From Strigomonas culicis (taxonomy: Eukaryota > Euglenozoa > Kinetoplastea > Trypanosomatida > Trypanosomatidae), in the NCBI GenBank assembly GCA_000482145.1, contig AUXH01000046.1, positions 1-57,010 of the forward strand: a stretch of DNA of 57,010 nucleotides. Direction: 5' to 3'. The notes under the pieces are model-generated. The model did not search any database and was not told the origin of the DNA. It saw only the letters and a program-made list of their open reading frames with translations. The translations under genes were made by a program, and so were the position numbers. Each line of letters starts with the position of its first letter. The stretch's first letter is position 1. Positions 11,701 through 20,500 of this stretch are shown in pieces.

Positions 11701-12851
11701 AGCACCTCGAGGTAGTCGCGACTGCCGGCCGCGTACTTGCCAGGGTTGACGAGCGCGTTGAGCAGCATGCTCTCGATCGCCTCCGACACGTTGTGTCCGA
11801 GCGAGGCCATGCGCTTGGTGCGGTCCCACGGGCGGTACAGCACCGTCACCTGCGTGTTGCCGCTGTGGCGGCAGGCGTCCAGCACCTGCGCGAGGAGGGC
11901 GTCGCGCTGCGGGGAGGTGTACTCCTTCAGCTTGGGCGGGTCCTTCAGCAGGACGCAGAACCGCTGCTCGTCCGTCGGGCTCCGCACGAGGGCGCAGATG
12001 TTGCTGAGGAAGTAGGCCCCGACCGTCGTGTACGTGACGCTGTCGCGTTCGACGAGGGCGACGGCCGTCGTCCCCAGCAGGCGCCGCGCCGGCTCCACCG
12101 CGTGGCGGGGGCCCCACTTCATCACCGGCAACTCGGAGTGCACCTCCAGCGTCTCGCGCTTGAAGCCCAGCCGGTCCGCGTCGAACTGGCGCTGCGGCAG
12201 CGCGTTCGCCATGCGAACGGGCCGCAGGCCGATGCGCGCCGTGGCGGTGTTTTGGACGAGCTTCAGAAAGTTGTCCTTGTCAACCTCAGCGGAAAAATCG
12301 AACAGATGCATCTTCATTTGGCTTCCATAGCACACAATGACGCTGTTGGGCTGCCCCTCGATTTGCGAGAAGCATCGAATGTACATGTAAAGGTACTCGC
12401 CAAGCTTTTCGTACCCCACCGTCTGCAACTCAATGCCGCAGTTCGTGACTGCTAACATGCGCTCCACGGACGTGTCATTGATACTCCACTTATGCACACG
12501 GAAGTACTCCTTTGATTTTTTGGCCGAGGCCGCGTTGAACACGGGTCGGTACCGCTGAATGGACGTCAGGATCTCGGCCCGCTCTGTGTCAGAGTACGCC
12601 GTGAAGGTAAGCCGCTCCTGCTTCCCCCCGCCGCCCTGGAAGATGATGCTGAATTGGGTTCCGTCGCTCTCCGCTACAGCGTCGATAAAGGAGACACCAA
12701 ACTCCCAGCAATTCGTTATCTGCGCCACGGACTGGGCATGTATGGTTGCCACGTGGCGCGGGCCGATGGCCAGGATGCGATGATACTTACCCCTCCACGA
12801 GTTCTTCACGACCGTGAACTTGGTAGTAAACTCCGGTGCTTGAATCTGCAT
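5730..12851 (-). CDS. RME-8: RME-8/DNAJC13-like endosomal J-domain protein
   Basis: A 2,373-residue protein with the RME-8 layout. The N-terminal 250 or so residues resemble the PH-like region that binds PI3P. An IWN repeat (LIWNHTTRDEL) lies near residue 857, a GYF_2-like module (WYYSKDG...GLPGWRRL) at about 1054-1105, and a J domain at about 1375-1440 with HPD beginning at residue 1415. Further IWN repeats occur near 1737 (YLVWNN) and 2029 (LLWNEQ). The rest looks like helical/ARM-type repeats. Metazoan RME-8 is about 2,240 residues with its J domain near 1300-1370, a close match. It recruits Hsc70 to endosomes, where it acts in clathrin uncoating, retromer sorting and recycling. A Pro/Ser-rich insertion at about residues 705-850 (plus-strand 10400-10740) looks disordered. 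The frame opens further upstream, but Met at 12851 is chosen because a clean splice acceptor lies 8 nt before it. Confidence 0.93.
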   Translation of the reverse strand: MQIQAPEFTTKFTVVKNSWRGKYHRILAIGPRHVATIHAQSVAQITNCWEFGVSFIDAVAESDGTQFSIIFQGGGGKQERLTFTAYSDTERAEILTSIQRYRPVFNAASAKKSKEYFRVHKWSINDTSVERMLAVTNCGIELQTVGYEKLGEYLYMYIRCFSQIEGQPNSVIVCYGSQMKMHLFDFSAEVDKDNFLKLVQNTATARIGLRPVRMANALPQRQFDADRLGFKRETLEVHSELPVMKWGPRHAVEPARRLLGTTAVALVERDSVTYTTVGAYFLSNICALVRSPTDEQRFCVLLKDPPKLKEYTSPQRDALLAQVLDACRHSGNTQVTVLYRPWDRTKRMASLGHNVSEAIESMLLNALVNPGKYAAGSRDYLEVLEYFNASLPSGLQHSENRDGIFAENRERLIFNALSAVLDQTADFKEPYALVQVFRALRCLAITRTGFSSLAIVPAVIMASGSLVVAALRVTDVTTAHATIEYLNTLMCPQHEHYEVEHEMANKNRMLSARSFVKTLLGKLRDCIDTEAASLLVQSLLDFFVYALCPPYSETTYEDSFTAVLNELVETVGKELFHLLNHPCDAIRFSAGQLIRLVMEEGTEEQLHFMQRAALTEGGFLMEFNVAAFGKSRMLRDLARQLLALWTARNTNMQDLLRRMIPLTLLNFLQSKEEAPSDELVREVQKNVSRMTDAYIESKTGWFKKTFHPRQLLPPPPTPPPPPPQGPSSPVAPQTQRTASPTRASGPSPNISVAQANKERTESAAGTSATETPPPVEERNGAPVAVEAAAAPPLPTTGPANKEGVTSAAAPGEGTSASTGPSAESAKKYGRVRKVRTTTTLNWTLLFHKMKEDFRRPDLIWNHTTRDELRRAIESEIGAFETGADLRREKQIAWNYKEFEVKYESLREELCIGQHYPRLLFESAAPIIDKPKDCFNDLYHRFLLVDQIQTRLECLRGMCVLYHHYAEDIGLFADMPFLLDMCAKTMEPAFFHRLLLFFAEALRAQHNIKLFLDSDGISVLVGHLSLAQLHIDRPQLKTSSNAIEFGGSSLQELQGREKEWYYSKDGSKADPVSYLELKQLYAAGAVHDETKVWAQGLPGWRRLKEVAQLRWGICCAAKPSVLNFTEVSSVILDIFLLICDYYPSRDEDGAIMQPLPRVKRLLSGPMVLPHMVQLLLTFDSGLCHRVHRLLYVLMEDNPLLSRFFLSGVFFFSLMYTASDVLPLCRLLHMAHLKQSFTYPHSSNEVIRKSVLSPLLPPAMVCYLHNHGPEKFADILLGEYETPETIWGKSMRRYLSGKIAAHIADFTPRLLGNNTVLYQYCPIAGVAYETLQHELFCSQYYLRHLCNEAKYPAWPLRDPVHFLRDVLDTWRAELNKKPSGLTRESCLAELGLPAATPEELPLAKVRKAYFALAAQHHPDKNPNGRDKFERIQSAYEYLTSAVVESTEPNPRSIALLLQTQSILFKRCSDVLRAYKYAGYELLLKLIRRELGDSTLFHKEVVLIEPAVQLCYFTVENVPLNADELQEEDGMRLLSEVAVRAFEMITPQSDDSSIHVQVARHIMLTYYVSGEFPDCRKRMLELPVISYLIAKGVAYEKAPTLSRACIQACCTQTRSPKLQERIVQAGVLWHLLKFLFLYDATLDEQSTAVELTEAHHGQLFTNRAALFALQAIGAVAGFERRDRPPPADPDAATVRLTRNQDVVELLRRLFSPSIVDLMARGETDADHDLLRQLNSNIRSPYLVWNNRMRAELQELLEIHSTTCRDARMGAEDLPEAHAIDFSFTDTKDLLVVGSVYVQIYLEQPTFAIERPADFATSLLQYGTHFLQRRGAAAAPADAARDTSVAELLQVMRALRQLVVTHLEQTFAAVAGAMPTLVRLLAPAMESVEVKEQVVSLLEVAVQYQECIQALGKADVSMTHFTHFLLTTSADRATVVQTLGFLSVVLPLSHDLARQALERGLYVALLYLFSTRNEKVKLAAATCLNKSFADSLYGPKVFIATCKFLPLALCETFREEGAQACILFDSNQENPELLWNEQRRAAFRAVVEGCRSELVTALEIDPTIVYKLPDAVTSAFDDALEHITVGGVYLSLYREQPNWAVRKPKDFLTQLLDRYFIECQALAKRKEASSPTRGGAAPGDKAAALVQHSVDLIELLVDCGVRLLRGSPSLRDSLAAMGYVNKTVALLASGEPTCSLSALRWVNEMADSAPCVEAMCASNSHDPIQRALACLRQHPAKFTFILDTLEKLIRHAKPSIVGRALDAQLVEQLLAMLESGVEPGVGEEANPAALRALMIKVIKALVALQDPVHGPALEKLLSQSTVWRKYKNQSHDMFLTNAHFGGYLANDGGGRNGAALLSLTTAAAPTYDTAEPPPLDN

Positions 12852-12859
12852 GGTATTTC

Positions 12860-12883
12860 CTAGAAAAAAAGAAGAAGAAGAAA
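12860..12883 (-). promoter_or_regulatory. Candidate spliced-leader acceptor of RME-8
   Basis: On the minus strand TTTCTTCTTCTTC followed by T's ends in CTAG, with the AG at 12861-12860. The predicted 5' UTR is 8 nt, which fixes Met at 12851 rather than the longer open frame. Confidence 0.65.
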
Positions 12884-12997
12884 CAAACACCGCTTTTTCG
12901 TTGCGTACGCTTCGTGTAAACTCGACACGGAAGGAGAGGATCAATCAAAAAGGCTTTACAGAAAATGAGGTTTCTGCAAAACACAGCAACAAAGACG

Positions 12998-13015
12998 TAT
13001 ATATATATATATATA
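12998..13015. repeat. TA dinucleotide microsatellite
   Basis: Nine TA units in the spacer upstream of the RME-8-like gene. Confidence 0.9.
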
Positions 13016-13513
13016 ACCGTTTACTAGCAATATAAAAAGTAGAGGATAGACGGAGCAGATGATAGTCATACAAATCATTAAGACATCACACATGAACGTA
13101 TCCTTGTAGAACAGTTGCGTTTCTATCATTCTTTCTGGTATAGGAATGCAGCATATGCCGTTCATATCGTATTTTGGGGCTGTACACACCAGCGAATAAG
13201 CGTAAGGAAGGATATCATCATTATAACGGAAAGATGCACAGGGTCTTACGCCCCATGCAATCAACACTTGCAGTGATTAGAAAACTGAACAAGTTCAAAA
13301 TGTGAATGTTAAAGTAAACTTCATTGAATCAAAAACAACAATATGCGACGTCATTGATGATTGTATAAATTCTATTATTGTAGTATTTCATACATAGCTT
13401 CAAAAGAAAAAAAAAGGACAATAACAAACAAACCTATGATGGAAAGCGTAAAGCAACACATCATTTTGGTCAAGCAAGAAAAAAAAAAGAAGGAACAGAC
13501 AAAAAAAAAAGGA

Positions 13514-14254
13514 TCACTCATCCGTGCGAGAAACAGAAACCAGTGTCTCCAGGAACGCATCCTCTTGCTTCGCGGGCAGCGCGACGACGCCACAGGAAGG
13601 GTACACGTTGAGGCCGAGCCGGGGGTGCTCCACCATCCGGCAGGACCCCTTCGCGCCCGCAACTAACACCGTGTTGAAGTTGAAAAAGTGCTCAATGACG
13701 TCTGAGTCCGTGAAGCTACTGCAGCCGCGGGCCGTGCACATCGGAATGCCGGTGGCGGGATCCGGCCAGTCCATGAAGACGCGCTCGCCCTGCGGGAGCC
13801 GCGCGGCGAGCGTCTTTTGGATCGCCTCCATGAAGCGGAAAAAGGACTCCCGGCTCTCATCTTTCCAGATGGCCGACTCCGGCATGTAGCCGATGAGGGC
13901 GGAGGCGCCGTCGTCCTTCACGGACGGAGACGTGATCGACTCCTTCTGCTGGCCGTCCGTCGGCTTCACGCGCAGCGCCTTTTCGAACGCCTCGCGCTCC
14001 GCGTTCAACTCCTCCTCCGTTGCATCGAGGAGCTGCCCCATGTTCGCCTGGAAGGTGACGATGAGGTACAGATTCTTCTGCTCGTCCTGTGCGCTGGCAT
14101 CGTTCATGTACTCGCCGCAGGACGGGAACACGGTGTAAATGTTCTCCGACGCGAAGAAGTTGCTGACGCGGAAGACATGGAACTCGAGATCTTCGTGTTC
14201 GATGTGAAAGCGATTCGTCAGCACTAGGTTTCTCTTTCGGGCTTTGAAGGTCAT
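13514..14254 (-). CDS. Hypothetical protein, 246 residues
   Basis: I do not recognise this family. The protein begins MTFKARKRNLVLTNRFHIEH and has mixed alpha/beta composition, no signal peptide and no membrane segment. It has a charged, probably helical middle (ATEEELNAEREAFEKAL) and a Cys- and Gly-containing C-terminal half (MCTARGCSSFTDSDV...GLNVYPSCGVVALPAKQE). The codon usage matches neighbouring genes and the frame is intact, so it is a real gene. The frame runs upstream to 14407 through a Ser/Leu-repeat translation of the GA microsatellite; Met at 14254 is preferred because the first AG after that tract is at 14262-14261, leaving a 6-nt 5' UTR. Confidence 0.8.
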   Translation of the reverse strand: MTFKARKRNLVLTNRFHIEHEDLEFHVFRVSNFFASENIYTVFPSCGEYMNDASAQDEQKNLYLIVTFQANMGQLLDATEEELNAEREAFEKALRVKPTDGQQKESITSPSVKDDGASALIGYMPESAIWKDESRESFFRFMEAIQKTLAARLPQGERVFMDWPDPATGIPMCTARGCSSFTDSDVIEHFFNFNTVLVAGAKGSCRMVEHPRLGLNVYPSCGVVALPAKQEDAFLETLVSVSRTDE

Positions 14255-14260
14255 GCTCGT

Positions 14261-14320
14261 CTTACAAGGAAAGTGGGCGAAAACAATTGAAATAAGGATG
14301 GAGAGAGAGAGAGAGAGAGA
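14261..14320 (-). promoter_or_regulatory. Candidate spliced-leader acceptor using a CT-repeat tract
   Basis: The minus strand reads through a long CT repeat (14320-14300), then CATCC and T/C-rich sequence, to the first AG at 14262-14261 (CCTTGTAAG). The resulting 5' UTR for the ATG at 14254 is 6 nt. The microsatellite probably serves as the polypyrimidine tract. Confidence 0.6.
14300..14320. repeat. GA dinucleotide microsatellite
   Basis: About ten GA units, reading as CT on the coding strand and placed where a trans-splicing polypyrimidine tract is expected. Confidence 0.9.
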
Positions 14321-14747
14321 AGTACATAATGAAACCGAAAGCATGAAGAGACACGTTCGCAGGATCCTCCTGTGGTTAGATCCGTACAAGCCGTGCATCA
14401 AATACAAGGTGGCAGAAAACGGTTCTCTAAACCGGTGGCTTTTCTTTTGGTTTTTGTTTGTGTGTGCGCGTTATATTGCAAAAGAAACATAAGTGGACTC
14501 CTGACAAGGGCATTTTTAATGACGTTTTCCTTCATTCGCTAAGCTTCGCACATATATACGAACATTAGCAACGACGTGAACAACTACGTACTACTCTACT
14601 AGAAAGATCCTATTTAACTATTCGCAAGGTGGGGAAAAGGTTTACAGAAAGGGAAAAAAAAGAAATACTACTATATAGATAGATAGGTAAATGCGACCGC
14701 GAAGCTACCGAACATCGAATGCACTCGTTTCGTGTCCTGGCTCCTCC

Positions 14748-15656
14748 TTAATACCCAAACCCGCAGCGTGCGCCGTGACGGGGCGCAAACAGCGGCTGAA
14801 GGAGAGAGAAGCAGCCGAACATCGCGGCCATCATGGGCACCTCCTTGATCAACGTCGGTAAGAGCCCACGGCAGAGGGCAGAGTCGTAGATCACGGTCTG
14901 CAGGTATCGATGCGCACTATAGGGGTAGCAGACGGTGGTGGCCACCGCGGCGGCCGTGCCGCCGACCACAAAGTTCTGCACTACTTGCGTCGTGTAGTTC
15001 TGCATGTTGAAGGTCCGGATGAGGTCGCCGGCGACCTCCTTGGTCTCTCCCGTCGCCTTCGCGACCTCGTCGCTCGCGAGCAGCGCCCCGGCGCCCTCGT
15101 TCGTCACGAGTGGCAGCAGCGAGCGCTCCGAGAAGCGGCGCAGGCCCTCGAAGACGGTGAAGAGGGTACCAAAGTAGAGCGCGTTCGCGATCAGGTTGGG
15201 CGTCGTGTACCAGAACTGCAGGATTGTCTTGTTCTTCAGAATGCGCATCACGTCCTGCGGCTTCTGGCCCGTCCGCGCGCACTCATCCATGACGCGCGAG
15301 ATGGGGTTGCACACGAGCCGCATGTTGAAGCCGGCCATGGCGCCGACCATGAAGGTGGTGAGCATCTTGGAGAGCGGGTCCGCCTCCGTGCCGGGCAGCA
15401 GGCGGTGCGCGACGGGGCAGTAGAACATCATGAGGAAGCCGAACTGCGGCATGCGGCGCCCTATCGTCTGCGTGAAGCCCTTGGCGCCGCCATGGTCGAG
15501 CGGGAACACGATGGTGCGCGCTACGCCGCCGGCGAGCGCCGCGGAGATGAACACGCCGGGATCCTTGAGGGACTTGAAGGTTTCCTTCTCGATCTTGTTC
15601 AAGCGCCCGACCACCCACCAGGCAAGTCCGTAGGCCCACGTGAGTGCCTCGAACAT
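14748..15656 (-). CDS. Divergent mitochondrial carrier family protein
   Basis: A 302-residue protein of the usual carrier length (about 300) with three repeat units. Carrier-type signatures PxDxxx can be traced but are degraded: AGGVARTIVFPLDHGGAKGF in the first repeat, VCNPISRVMDECARTG in the second, and VGGTAAAVATTVCYPYSAHR in the third. Only the first keeps the Pro and Asp; the later units lack the acidic residue that forms the matrix salt-bridge network. Hydrophobic segments alternate with basic loops through the protein. The family moves metabolites or nucleotides across the inner mitochondrial membrane, but the substrate cannot be read from this sequence. A candidate acceptor (TTCCTTAG, AG at 15685-15684) lies about 28 nt upstream of the ATG. 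Confidence 0.72.
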   Translation of the reverse strand: MFEALTWAYGLAWWVVGRLNKIEKETFKSLKDPGVFISAALAGGVARTIVFPLDHGGAKGFTQTIGRRMPQFGFLMMFYCPVAHRLLPGTEADPLSKMLTTFMVGAMAGFNMRLVCNPISRVMDECARTGQKPQDVMRILKNKTILQFWYTTPNLIANALYFGTLFTVFEGLRRFSERSLLPLVTNEGAGALLASDEVAKATGETKEVAGDLIRTFNMQNYTTQVVQNFVVGGTAAAVATTVCYPYSAHRYLQTVIYDSALCRGLLPTLIKEVPMMAAMFGCFSLLQPLFAPRHGARCGFGY

Positions 15657-16050
15657 GCTTTATTACCAAGCCAACTAAAACTACTAAGGAAATAATGAGA
15701 ACAAAACCTATCTATACTAGCCAATGGAGAATTTCGCGCGCGCGTAAAACACACGGAAAAAGACTTGAACGCAGACGGGAAAGCGAAGAGGAAGGAGCGG
15801 AGTAGGACATGCAAGAAGGGCACAACATGACAAAACGAAGCGGAAGCTCCAATCCGTTAGGAAAAAAGGCAAACCACTACCATAAACGCATTAAGAGTTT
15901 TTTTTTTGTAGTAAGACGTGCATTCAGTTAATCGAGACCTTTTAGCATCCTGTTATTATTATTATTATTATTATTATTATATGTTTCCTTTTGTTTGCTT
16001 CTTTACCTTTATGTATAAATACACGCATCTTATTACTTTTCACGAGATGA
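15657..16050. other. Spacer with TTA microsatellite; no gene seen
   Basis: AT-rich, contains the acceptor candidates of the carrier gene near 15681-15685 and a TTA repeat at about 15953-15981. The rest would be the 3' UTR of the Rei1-like gene. Confidence 0.6.
15953..15981. repeat. TTA trinucleotide microsatellite
   Basis: About nine TTA units in the 3' flank of the Rei1/ZNF622-like gene. Confidence 0.92.
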
Positions 16051-17163
16051 TTAATACAGGGTGCCCTCGCCGTCGTAGCCCTTCGGATGCAGCTTATTCG
16101 CGCGCATGCTGACCTTGAGCTGCAGCGCCTGGTACTCCGCGTCGCTGCGGCGCGTGAGCTCACCCTGCTGCCGCCGCTCGACCGTCGTCAGCTCGCGCTG
16201 CTCCTTGCGCGCGGCCACGAGCGCCGCGTTCTCCGAGGCGAGAATAGCCTTGCGCTGCTGCGCGTGCTGCTCGGACTCCCTCGGCCGCGCGCGCGGCACG
16301 TCCGCCTCCTTGCGCAAGACGACCCTCCCGCCCTTGTCGCCGCCGGCCGCCACGACGAGCTGGTCCCCGTCGATCTCCACCTTCTGCATGTTGTCCGGGT
16401 CCTCGAGCGTGCAGTCGTAGAAGTCGTTGTACTCCACGCTCAGGACGATGCGCTCGTGGTTGCTCTCCCGCATGTGGTCGCGCAGCGCGTCCAGCGTGTG
16501 GAAGGCGCGCGTCTTCTCGTTGCACACGAGGCACACGAGCCCGTTGACCTTCCGCGAGAGATAGAGCAGCAGGCCCTCCACATTGCTGCAGCGCGCCTTC
16601 ATCGGCACGAAGAAGTGGTGCGTCGCCTCCATGTGCGCCACGTTCGCGTCCACGTCCTCGGAGGGGTGCCCGCAGAAGAGGCACCGCGTCGGACTCGTGT
16701 CCTCGTCGCGGTCCCCCAGCGCGACCTTGGGCCCCTTGACGGTCGGCTCCTTCGCCTTCATCGCCTTCGCCTTGGCGTTGTGGCGGCGGTGCAGTCCGAT
16801 CGCGGCGCTGCCTAGGGACGTGCTCGTCAGCATACTCGCCGCCTGGCTGTCGCGCTGCACGATGCGCTCCTCCTTCCGCAGCAGGTGCGCCGTCGAGCGC
16901 ACGTGCGTCTGGAGAGTCTGCACGGAGCGGAAGTGCTTTTTGCAGAGGGTGCAGGAGTACACCGGCGGGCCGTCCCCCGGCCCCTCCGCCGCGCCCTCGC
17001 CGTCCGCCGCAGCGCCGCCCTTCAGCCGGTGCTCCTGCGCCGTCAGGGGGCGCAGGCCCTCCACCTTGCGCCGCACGTTGACGAGGTGCAAGTCGGAGCT
17101 GTAGTGCGCGGACAGGCTGGTCCCGCCTTCGATGGTCATGTTGCAAGAAACACAGTGCGACAT
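16051..17163 (-). CDS. REI1: Rei1/ZNF622-like zinc finger protein, 60S ribosome biogenesis factor
   Basis: A 370-residue protein (yeast Rei1 is 393) with four C2H2-type fingers in the Rei1 order. Finger 1 is C4/C7/H20/H26; finger 2 is C71/C74/H87/H93 (YSCTLCKKHFRSVQTLQTH). Finger 3 begins RCLFCGHPSEDVDANVAHM and is followed by a YLSRKVNGLVCLVC stretch leading into finger 4, with a DHMRES helix and a DFYD motif after it. This arrangement, with the AHM...THHFF and NEKTRAFHTLDALRDHM segments, is typical of Rei1/ZNF622. Rei1 acts in the cytoplasm on late pre-60S particles, helping release Arx1 and probing the exit tunnel. The C-terminus is a basic, Arg-rich helix. The start is the first ATG after an acceptor about 80 nt upstream. 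Confidence 0.88.
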   Translation of the reverse strand: MSHCVSCNMTIEGGTSLSAHYSSDLHLVNVRRKVEGLRPLTAQEHRLKGGAAADGEGAAEGPGDGPPVYSCTLCKKHFRSVQTLQTHVRSTAHLLRKEERIVQRDSQAASMLTSTSLGSAAIGLHRRHNAKAKAMKAKEPTVKGPKVALGDRDEDTSPTRCLFCGHPSEDVDANVAHMEATHHFFVPMKARCSNVEGLLLYLSRKVNGLVCLVCNEKTRAFHTLDALRDHMRESNHERIVLSVEYNDFYDCTLEDPDNMQKVEIDGDQLVVAAGGDKGGRVVLRKEADVPRARPRESEQHAQQRKAILASENAALVAARKEQRELTTVERRQQGELTRRSDAEYQALQLKVSMRANKLHPKGYDGEGTLY

Positions 17164-17536
17164 GATGGGAAAGGATAGAAAAGAGCAATAATAATGGAAA
17201 GAAAGAAAAATATGAGAAGCAAAAATGTAGAGTTTTTTCTTCTTCTTAGGGCAGCAAAGAAAAACGAAAACGAAGAAAAAAAAAGCTTACACAAGTACGT
17301 CAAGTAGACTTAGCTAGAAAGATAGATATGTAGGCATGGACAGCGAAGAGAAGAAGGGATGATCGTATAACAATGTCACCAATGGCAAGTAAGACAGACA
17401 ACAGGCATCACACGTGAGTTGAACAAAACAAACTACGTGAAAAGACACTTTTATTTTGTTTGATTTGTATTCGGTGAGTGTATAAGGTTGTACAAGATAC
17501 AAGGGTGCGCATTATGTCTCCGTGCAGGTTATGGTA
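17164..17536. other. Spacer; splice signal and 3' UTR, no gene seen
   Basis: Pyrimidine-rich on the minus strand next to the Rei1-like gene, then AT-rich sequence expected to be the 3' UTR of the P4-ATPase gene. Confidence 0.6.
17245..17290 (-). promoter_or_regulatory. Candidate spliced-leader acceptor of the Rei1-like gene
   Basis: A T-rich tract on the minus strand (17290 downward) ends in TGCTGCCCTAAG with the AG at 17246-17245. No other AG occurs between there and the ATG at 17163 except two in the AAG repeat directly following, so the 5' UTR is about 75-81 nt. Confidence 0.5.
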
Positions 17537-20500
17537 CTACACAGCCGCCACTTCGCGGAGCGGGGCATCCACCGGTACCTCGTCCGGAAGGGCGTTGCTT
17601 GGCACGTAGGTGGAGTGGAGCTCGGGAAGCGGGGCCAGAGCGCCCCACAGCCGCGACAGCGCGTTGGCCGGCTGCGGTAGGGCCTTGGTGCGCACCAGTT
17701 TCTGGATGCGCTTCTTTTCTCTCTCGGCGAGGACGTCCCGTGGGTTGGGGAAGAAGGCGTGCCGCAGCCATCGGCAGAACAGCACGGGCAGCACGAGCCA
17801 CGTCGCGAAGGCGATGGAGGCCAGCACATTCTCCAGCGAGAGGCTGCGGGCGAACACGCCGTAGTACTGGAGCGCGGTCACGTCACTGTACATGGAGGTG
17901 GACACCACGTACGCGACTGGCATGCCCACGAGCCAGAGCAGGTTGTGCCACGTGACGGTGTGCGATTCGCTGAACACGCACACCACCTGCGATAGCATGA
18001 GCGAGGTGTAGGCGACGGAGAAGTCCACGTCGCGCGTGGCGGCACCCCCGTCCGCCGCCTGCGCGTAGGACGGATTGAAGAGCCACATCACCAAGAAGAG
18101 CAACAGACAGGACTGCAAGATGCCCCGGAATACGTAGCACACGAAGAACTCGGCTGGCCGCATCTCCTCGTTCCTGCGGGTGAGACGGTAGAGCACGGGG
18201 TGCTCCTCCAGTATCGTCCGCGGCGCGGCACGGTCGAGGCAGTAGAAGAAGGTCTGCGGCAGCGTGTAGCAGCCGTTCCACATGGTGAGCGCGAAGCTGT
18301 TCCAGAAGGTGGCCCCCGAGTAGTACGCGCCGACCACGTTGTACGCCACCTGGATGAAGGAGATGAGCATCGACTTGTAGAAACTGTACTTGATGATGTA
18401 CGCGGTGCGCAGGTACGCCTGCTGGCCGTGCACAAAGAGCAGCGGCCGCAGGTGGCGGAACTGCCACACCGCAAAGTCCGCCGCGCGCGCCGCCTGCTGC
18501 CCCTCCTTCCCCACGATGCCAATGCCGACGTGGGCGGTCTGGATCATCTCCACGTCGTTGCCACCGTCGCCAACCGCGAGAGTGAGAAAGCCCTTGTCCT
18601 TCACGAACTGGGTCACCTCCGCCTTCTGCATCGGCGTTGTGCGCGCGCAGATGACGCTGACGGCGCGCGCCGTCAGCGCGCTGAAGCGCTGCGCGAGGAA
18701 CGGGGTGCTCAGGATCTCGCGGAGCACGTGCCCGCCCTGCACCACCACGACCACACGCCCGCTGCCGCCATCGCCGGCCCGCGCGGCGGCGCCCACCCCA
18801 TCAGGGGACGAGAGCGTCTGCCGCCAGTCGTCGGCACCGGCGTCGCCGCCCTCCACCAGCCGCACGACGGTGTCCCCGTAGCTGTACAGCGCGCAAGACA
18901 GACCAATCTGCTCCGCGGTCTCCACCTTGTCGCCGGTGAGCATCCACACCCGCACGCCGGCGGCGAGGAGGTCCGAGATCGTCTTCTGCACGCCGTCCTG
19001 CAGCCGGTCCTCGATCGCGGTGACGCCCAGAAGGCGCACGTCCGTCTCCATGGCGCTGCGCAGCAGATCCACGTGGAGCGCGCGGTGTTCCATTCGCCGC
19101 TGCGCCTCGCCGAGCTGCCGCATGAAGGCGGCCAGCTCCGCCTGGGTGAGGACCTTCTCGCCCACCAGCAGCGTCCGCAGGCCCGCCTTGGCGTAGGCGC
19201 GCAGCTCCGCCTCCATGCGGCCCATCGGCTCGGCGTCGCGGCCGCCGGCCATGCTCCGCACGCGGTCGTCGGCGCCCTTCACGATGAGCCGCACCACCTT
19301 CTCCCGCTCCTCCTCGACGATCACGGACATGGCCTTCTTTTCGGAGGAAAAGGGAAACACGTGGTGCACCTTCCAGCGCTCGGCCGCCGCGCCGCGCACC
19401 GTGACGACGGTGCTGTCCCTCGTGCGCGCGGTGAGCGTGACGCCGAGCGCGGCCGCCCCGTGGCACAGGGCGAGCTCGTCGGGCGAGGCAGCCTCCAGCC
19501 GCCCGTCGTCGAGCACCTCCACCGTGTTGCAGAGGCACAGCGCGCGGAGCACGGACGCCGTCGGCGCGTCCAGCGGCCCCGCCGCGCCCCACGGGCCTCT
19601 CTCGTCCACGAGGAGCGCTTCGCCCTCGCGCGGCAGCGGCACCTCGAGGCGGGTGTACGCGGGCGCGACGGAGAGATGCGTGAGGCGCATCACGTTCTGC
19701 GTCATCGTGCCCGTCTTGTCGGACAGCACGTAGTCCACCTGGCCGAGGTCCTCCAGAATGGCGGAGTTGTTCACCGTGCACCCCTCCCCCGCCTCGTTCA
19801 TCATGGTCGCGTCCCACTCCACCGTCTTGGACATGTAGTACTTGCTCGTGTCCACGACGAACTTGAAGGAAACAGGGATCATGACGGTCGTGAGCAGAAA
19901 GAAGCGCAGCGGGTAAATCAAAAAGGAGGCCAGGCCGCTCTCACCCGCGGGCTCCCGCAGGTACCAGAAGGTGCGCGAGACGTTCTTGTTTTTGGCGTAC
20001 CCGATGCAGCCAAACGTGAAGGTGCACAGAATCTGGCAGATGAAAATGTAGATGGAATAGCGACTGACCACGCGGTCCACCTGCGCCCACTTCACCGGCG
20101 CCGCCTGCTTGTTCATGCCGCACTTGGTCTCGCTCCCCGTGTACACGGCGACGCCGACGGCGTAGTACACCTTACGCAGCGTGCACGACTGCAGCAGCAG
20201 GTGCTCCGGTGTGAGCGACACGAGCTGCTCCGGGTGGCTGGAGGAGGGCAGGTCGCGCGGCCGCCACTTGGCGCACGCGTCGAAGGCGTCGACGATCGCG
20301 TTCGGCTGCGGACAGAAGAGCTCCGTGTGTCGGAGAAACGGCGGCACCCTCACACGCAGGAGAAGGTCCTCCTCCGCCCCGTTGACATCCGACGCGCGGA
20401 CATCCTCGTCCTGCGGGAGGTGGTCGAAGTGGATCACCTCGCGGGGCTTGAGGTCGATCTCGCCGTCCAAGTTGTCCGTCCGCACGAACACGACGCGGGA

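Larger units (their letters stand above)
12852..13513. other. Spacer upstream of RME-8; no gene seen
   Basis: Contains the RME-8 splice acceptor and the 3' UTR of the gene at 13514-14254. A TA repeat is at 12998-13015. Open frames here are short and AT-rich, with no recognisable domain. Confidence 0.6.
14255..14747. other. Spacer; splice signal and 3' UTR, no gene seen
   Basis: Right after the ATG at 14254 lies the acceptor with its CT-repeat tract. The remainder is AT-rich and would be the 3' UTR of the mitochondrial carrier gene. Confidence 0.6.

Noticed and set aside
7530..12455. Plus-strand ORFs of 1,007 and 621 codons opposite the RME-8-like gene
   Set aside because: They are antisense shadows of GC-rich coding sequence: Arg/Leu/Val/His-rich with no domains, while the minus strand gives a protein with clear J-domain and IWN repeats.
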